Of a stretch of 16,887 nt of DNA, positions 13,480 through 16,887 are shown in pieces. Numbering within the stretch: the stretch's first letter is position 1; each line of letters starts with the position of its first letter. The stretch comes from Sphingomonadaceae bacterium (GTDB taxonomy: Bacteria > Pseudomonadota > Alphaproteobacteria > Sphingomonadales > Sphingomonadaceae). Below the pieces are notes generated by a model. The model saw only the letters and a list, made by a program, of their open reading frames with translations, was not told the DNA's origin and made no database searches. The DNA lies in contig JAFAZM010000091.1 of assembly GCA_019239785.1 (NCBI GenBank), positions 1-16,887 of the forward strand, read 5' to 3'. Position numbers and translations under genes: made by a program.

Positions 13480-15195
13480 ATGACTGCCGCAATCGCCCCC
13501 CGCCCCGCCTTTGCAGATGCCCCGGCCCCGGCCGTCGCGCCGAAGACCGGCGCGCGCATGGTCGTCGAGGCCCTGGAGCGCGAGGGCGTGCGCCATATCT
13601 TCGGCTATCCGGGCGGCGCGATCATGCCGGTCTACGATGCCCTGGTCGGCTCGCGGCTGCGGCATATCCTGGTCCGGCACGAGCAGGGCGCGGCGCTCGC
13701 CGCCGATGCCTATGGCAGGGTCACCGGCGAGCCGGGCGTCTGTCTCGCCACCTCCGGGCCCGGCGCGACCAACCTCGTCACCGGCATCGCCAACGCCTTC
13801 CTGGACAGCGTGCCGATGGTCGCGATCACCGGCCAGGTCGGCACGCCGTTGATGGGCACCGACGCCTTCCAGGAGGTCGACATTTTCGGGATCACTTTGC
13901 CGATCGTGAAGCACTCCTACGTGGTGCGCGACCCCGCGGAAATCCCGCATATTTTCGCGGAAGCGTTCGCTTTGGCCCGCTCGGGCCGGCCCGGCCCGGT
14001 CCTGATCGATCTGCCCAAGGACGTGACGGTGCAGGCCGCCACGGTCGCGAGCAATGTCGAGACGCCTTTGTTCGAGCTGCCGGCGCCGGACGGCGACGCG
14101 ATCGCGCGCGCCAACGCGCTGATCGCGGCGGCCAGGACCCCGATCCTCTATTTCGGCGGGGGTGTCCCCATTGCCCGTGCCGAGGGTGCGCTGCGCGCGT
14201 TCGCGCGGCGCACCCGCATCCCCTCGGTTTCGACCCTGAAGGGGCTTGGGAGCCTGCCGACCGATGCCGAGGGCTTCCTGGGCATGATGGGCATGCACGG
14301 CAGCCGAGCGGCGAACACCGCGATCGACGAATGTGATTTGCTGATCTGCGTCGGCGCCCGCTTCGACGACCGCGCGACCGGCAAGATCGACACGTTCGCG
14401 CCGCGCGCCCGGATCATCCATGTCGACGGCGACCCGGCCGAGATCGGCAAATTGAAGCAGGCGGACGTCGGCATCGCCGGCGATCTGAACAAGGTGCTGG
14501 ACCGGCTCGATGCGGTGCCGGCGGACATCGCCGCCTGGCGGGCGCGCTGCGCCGACTATGCGAAGCGCTGGGCGCCGCCCTACGACGCGCCCGGCACCGG
14601 CATCTACGCGCCGGCGATGCTGAAGGCGCTGTCGGAGGCGGCGGGCGACGAGCTGATCGTCACCTGCGACGTCGGCCAGCACCAGATGTGGGTCGCCCAG
14701 CACTGCCGGTTCAGCCGGCCGCAGGCACACCTGACCAGCGCGGGTCTCGGTACGATGGGCTACGGCGTGCCGGCCGGGATCGGCGCGCTGCTGGCGGACC
14801 CGACCGCGACCGTGGTGACGGTGAGCGGCGACGGCTCGATCATGATGAACATCCAGGAGCTGGCGACGATCCGCCGCTACCGGTTGCCGCTGAAGATCCT
14901 GCTGCTCGACAACAGCCAGCTCGGCATGGTTCGCCAGTGGCAGGAATTGTTCTTCAACGAGAATTTCTCGGAGATCGACCTGTCCGACAATCCGGACTTC
15001 GCCGAGGTCGCGCGCGCCTTCGGGATCGAGGCGTTCACGATCGACTATCGCGCCGAGGTGCCGGGCGCGATCGAACGGCTGCTGCGCACGGACGGGCCGA
15101 TCCTCTGCCATGCCCGCATCGATCCGCGCGAGAATGTCTGGCCTTTGGTGCCGCCCAACAAGTCGAACATCGAGATGATGGAGAAGCAGCCATGA
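13480..15195 (+). CDS. ilvB: Acetolactate synthase, large (catalytic) subunit
   Basis: A 571-residue ThDP- and FAD-dependent enzyme that joins pyruvate with pyruvate or 2-ketobutyrate, the first common step of valine, leucine and isoleucine synthesis. The N-terminal ThDP domain has HIFGYPGGAIMPVYDAL and the catalytic glutamate in RHEQGAALAADAYGR; TSGPGATNLVTG and AITGQVGTPLMGTDAFQE follow. A central FAD domain has RFDDRATGKIDTFAP. The C-terminal ThDP-Mg motif is GDGSIMMNIQELATI through LDNSQLGMVRQWQ. The start is ATG 13480; its ribosome site GGGGGAG (13464-13470) is partly made by the end of the preceding repeat. The frame is open upstream to 13384, but that stretch is repeat. The stop overlaps the next gene in ATGA. 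Confidence 0.96.
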   Translation: MTAAIAPRPAFADAPAPAVAPKTGARMVVEALEREGVRHIFGYPGGAIMPVYDALVGSRLRHILVRHEQGAALAADAYGRVTGEPGVCLATSGPGATNLVTGIANAFLDSVPMVAITGQVGTPLMGTDAFQEVDIFGITLPIVKHSYVVRDPAEIPHIFAEAFALARSGRPGPVLIDLPKDVTVQAATVASNVETPLFELPAPDGDAIARANALIAAARTPILYFGGGVPIARAEGALRAFARRTRIPSVSTLKGLGSLPTDAEGFLGMMGMHGSRAANTAIDECDLLICVGARFDDRATGKIDTFAPRARIIHVDGDPAEIGKLKQADVGIAGDLNKVLDRLDAVPADIAAWRARCADYAKRWAPPYDAPGTGIYAPAMLKALSEAAGDELIVTCDVGQHQMWVAQHCRFSRPQAHLTSAGLGTMGYGVPAGIGALLADPTATVVTVSGDGSIMMNIQELATIRRYRLPLKILLLDNSQLGMVRQWQELFFNENFSEIDLSDNPDFAEVARAFGIEAFTIDYRAEVPGAIERLLRTDGPILCHARIDPRENVWPLVPPNKSNIEMMEKQP

Positions 15196-15476
15196 CCGCC
15201 GCCGCCATGACCACGGAACGCCTGGTCGTCGAATATCTGGCCGAGGAGGGCGCTTTGGTGCGGATGCTCGGCGTGGTCGAGCGGCGCGGCTTCATCCTGC
15301 GTCGGACCGTGATGGCGGAATTGCCCTGCGGCCGGCGCGCCACGCTTGCGCTCACCGTCGAGCCGCGCGGCCCCGGCCGCTCCGTCGAGACGCTCGCGCG
15401 CCAGCTCGGCCGGCTGCACGGCGTCGGCCGGGTGCATCAGGAAACCACCTCTTTCATTCGGGACAAAGCGGCATGA
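15192..15476 (+). CDS. ilvM: Acetolactate synthase small subunit, ACT domain (IlvM-type)
   Basis: A 94-residue ACT-domain protein, the length of E. coli IlvM rather than the 160-170 residues of IlvH/IlvN. The ACT signature appears as LVVEYLAEEGALVRMLGVVERRGFILRR, beta-alpha with the RRGF turn, followed by TLALTVEP and RSVETLARQLGRLHGVGRVHQ. It should bind the IlvB subunit and stabilise or regulate it, with feedback sensing by amino acids as the family role. The short form lacks the C-terminal domain of IlvH, so valine inhibition may be weak or absent, as for E. coli AHAS II. Both ends overlap neighbours by ATGA (15192-15195 with ilvB; 15473-15476 with leuA), so translation is probably coupled. 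Confidence 0.82.
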   Translation: MTAAAMTTERLVVEYLAEEGALVRMLGVVERRGFILRRTVMAELPCGRRATLALTVEPRGPGRSVETLARQLGRLHGVGRVHQETTSFIRDKAA

Positions 15477-16887
15477 GCCAGATTCGCATCTTCGACACCA
15501 CCCTGCGCGACGGCGAGCAGGCGCCCGGCTTCTCGATGACCGAGGCCGGCAAGCTCAAGATGGCGCGGGCGCTGGCGGCGCTGAACGTCGATGTGATCGA
15601 GGCCGGCTTCGCCGCCGCCTCGCCGGGCGACTTCCGCGCGCTCGAGGCGATCGCGCGCGAGGTGGAGGGGCCTGTGATCTGCTCGCTCGCCCGGGCGACG
15701 CGCGGGGACATCCTCGCGGCGGCGATGTCGCTGCAGGCCGCGCCCCGGAAGCGCATCCATGTCTTCCTCGGCACCAGCCCGATCCATCGCGAGGCCAAGC
15801 TGCAGATGGACCGCGGCCAGGTGCTGGCGGCGATCCGGGACAGCGTTTCCTATGCCCGCGAGCTGGCCGAGGACGTCGAATTCTCGGCCGAGGATGCGAT
15901 CCGCACCGAGCGCGACTTCCTGGTCGAGTGCCTGTCCGCCGCCGCCGCGGCGGGGGCGACGACTTTGAACGTGCCGGACACGGTCGGCTACACCACGCCC
16001 GAGGAGATATACGATCTGTTCCGCCATCTGGCCGAGACGGTCGCGCGGGGGCCGGAGGTGGTCTTCTCGACCCATTGCCACGACGATCTCGGCATGGCGG
16101 TCGCCAACTCGCTGGCCGCGGTACGCGGCGGGGCGCGGCAGGTAGAATGCGCCGTGAACGGCATCGGTGAAAGGGCGGGCAATTGCGCGCTCGAGGATGT
16201 CGTCATGGCGCTGAAGACCCGCTCCGACTTTTTCGGCGTCTCCACCGGCGTCGACACCACCAGGATCATGGCCGCCAGCCGGACCCTCGCCCAGATCACC
16301 AACGTGCCGCCGCCGCGGAACAAGGCGATCGTCGGCGCCAATGCCTTCGCCCACGAAGCGGGCATCCACCAGCATGGCGTGCTGCAGAATCGGGAAACCT
16401 ACGAGATCATGAAACCGGAAGATATCGGGCTTGCCACCGACGGGATCGTGCTTGGCAAGCATAGCGGGCGCCACGCGCTCGCCGCCCGCGCGCTGGCGCT
16501 CGGGCATGTGCTGGAAGGGGAGGCGCTCGACCGCGCCTTCCGCGCCTTCAAGGAGGTGGCGGACGAGGTCGGCATCGTCGACACGGCGCGGCTGGTCGCC
16601 CTGCTCGCCGGGATCGAGGGCGGCGGCGCGGAGAAGGTCTGGAGCCTCGCCAAGGTCGAGATCCGCGCGCCGGTGACGGTCGAGGCCTGGCCGGTGGCGC
16701 GGGTGGAGCTGAACCACGGCCGACGCGGGCGGGTCTGCGACCTCGCCTCGGCGCCGGGCGCGCTCGACGCCGCGTTCAAGGCGGTGAGCCAGATCGTCGG
16801 CGTGCCGGCGCGGGTCGAGGCGCTCGACATGCAATATATCGCCGCCGATCCGGACGAGGTCGGCGCGGACGGGCAGGGCGCGACCGT
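15473..16887 (+). CDS. leuA: 2-Isopropylmalate synthase (cut by window end)
   Basis: The frame is open from ATG 15473 to the window edge (471 complete codons), so some of the C-terminal regulatory domain is missing. LeuA condenses 2-ketoisovalerate with acetyl-CoA, committing carbon to leucine. The TIM-barrel shows DTTLRDGEQAPGFSM near residues 8-22, then the metal-binding HCHDDLGMAVANS and the NGIGERAGNCALEDV loop. FAHEAGIHQHGVL and IVLGKHSGRHAL mark the linker and the second metal/substrate region. The last visible part resembles the start of the LeuA leucine-sensing domain (APGALDAAFKAV). Homocitrate and citramalate synthases share these motifs; the ilv neighbours favour LeuA. Translationally coupled to ilvM by ATGA. 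Confidence 0.92.
   Translation, partial: MSQIRIFDTTLRDGEQAPGFSMTEAGKLKMARALAALNVDVIEAGFAAASPGDFRALEAIAREVEGPVICSLARATRGDILAAAMSLQAAPRKRIHVFLGTSPIHREAKLQMDRGQVLAAIRDSVSYARELAEDVEFSAEDAIRTERDFLVECLSAAAAAGATTLNVPDTVGYTTPEEIYDLFRHLAETVARGPEVVFSTHCHDDLGMAVANSLAAVRGGARQVECAVNGIGERAGNCALEDVVMALKTRSDFFGVSTGVDTTRIMAASRTLAQITNVPPPRNKAIVGANAFAHEAGIHQHGVLQNRETYEIMKPEDIGLATDGIVLGKHSGRHALAARALALGHVLEGEALDRAFRAFKEVADEVGIVDTARLVALLAGIEGGGAEKVWSLAKVEIRAPVTVEAWPVARVELNHGRRGRVCDLASAPGALDAAFKAVSQIVGVPARVEALDMQYIAADPDEVGADGQGAT

Overview
The window is GC-rich chromosomal DNA from an alphaproteobacterium, most likely a sphingomonad (order Sphingomonadales). This is inferred from base composition, the style of the amino-acid genes and the small palindromic intergenic repeats. 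No rRNA, tRNA or CRISPR array was found.

Layout. (1) 2-1614: end of thrB (homoserine kinase) overlapped by thrC (threonine synthase), the last two steps of threonine synthesis. (2) 1747-7192: ordinary accessory genes: a 57-residue CxxC protein, two alpha/beta hydrolases (one cytosolic, one secreted), two small secreted proteins, a six-helix membrane protein, a lipoprotein and a three-helix membrane protein. Several palindromic repeats lie between them, including a nested cloverleaf-like element at 4514-4575. (3) 7193-10082: a visibly AT-richer island. It holds a two-helix membrane protein with a periplasmic domain, a gene-poor stretch with possible gene remains, a small membrane ORF, and a 324-residue protein ending in a nucleoside 2-deoxyribosyltransferase/TIR-like domain, the best candidate here for an uncharacterised defence or stress effector. 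(4) 10083-16887: branched-chain amino-acid synthesis. ilvD is on the minus strand; ilvC, ilvB, an ilvM-type small subunit and leuA (cut by the window end) are on the plus strand.

How the parts work together. AHAS (ilvB plus the ACT subunit), IlvC and IlvD form the common path to valine and isoleucine, and LeuA opens the leucine branch. The ilvB, ilvM and leuA frames are joined by 4-nt ATGA overlaps, as are thrB and thrC. Threonine is the precursor of isoleucine, so the two ends of the window are metabolically linked. Upstream of ilvC sits an apparently complete transcription attenuator: a 38-codon leader ORF with nine consecutive Leu/Val/Ile codons, an intrinsic terminator with a perfect 10-bp stem and a T tract, and an alternative pairing that would destroy that stem.

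The strongest observations are the ilv attenuator, the deoxyribosyltransferase-like protein with an apparently eroded zinc ribbon, the AT-rich island around it, and a repeat pair whose last bases form the ribosome binding site of ilvB.
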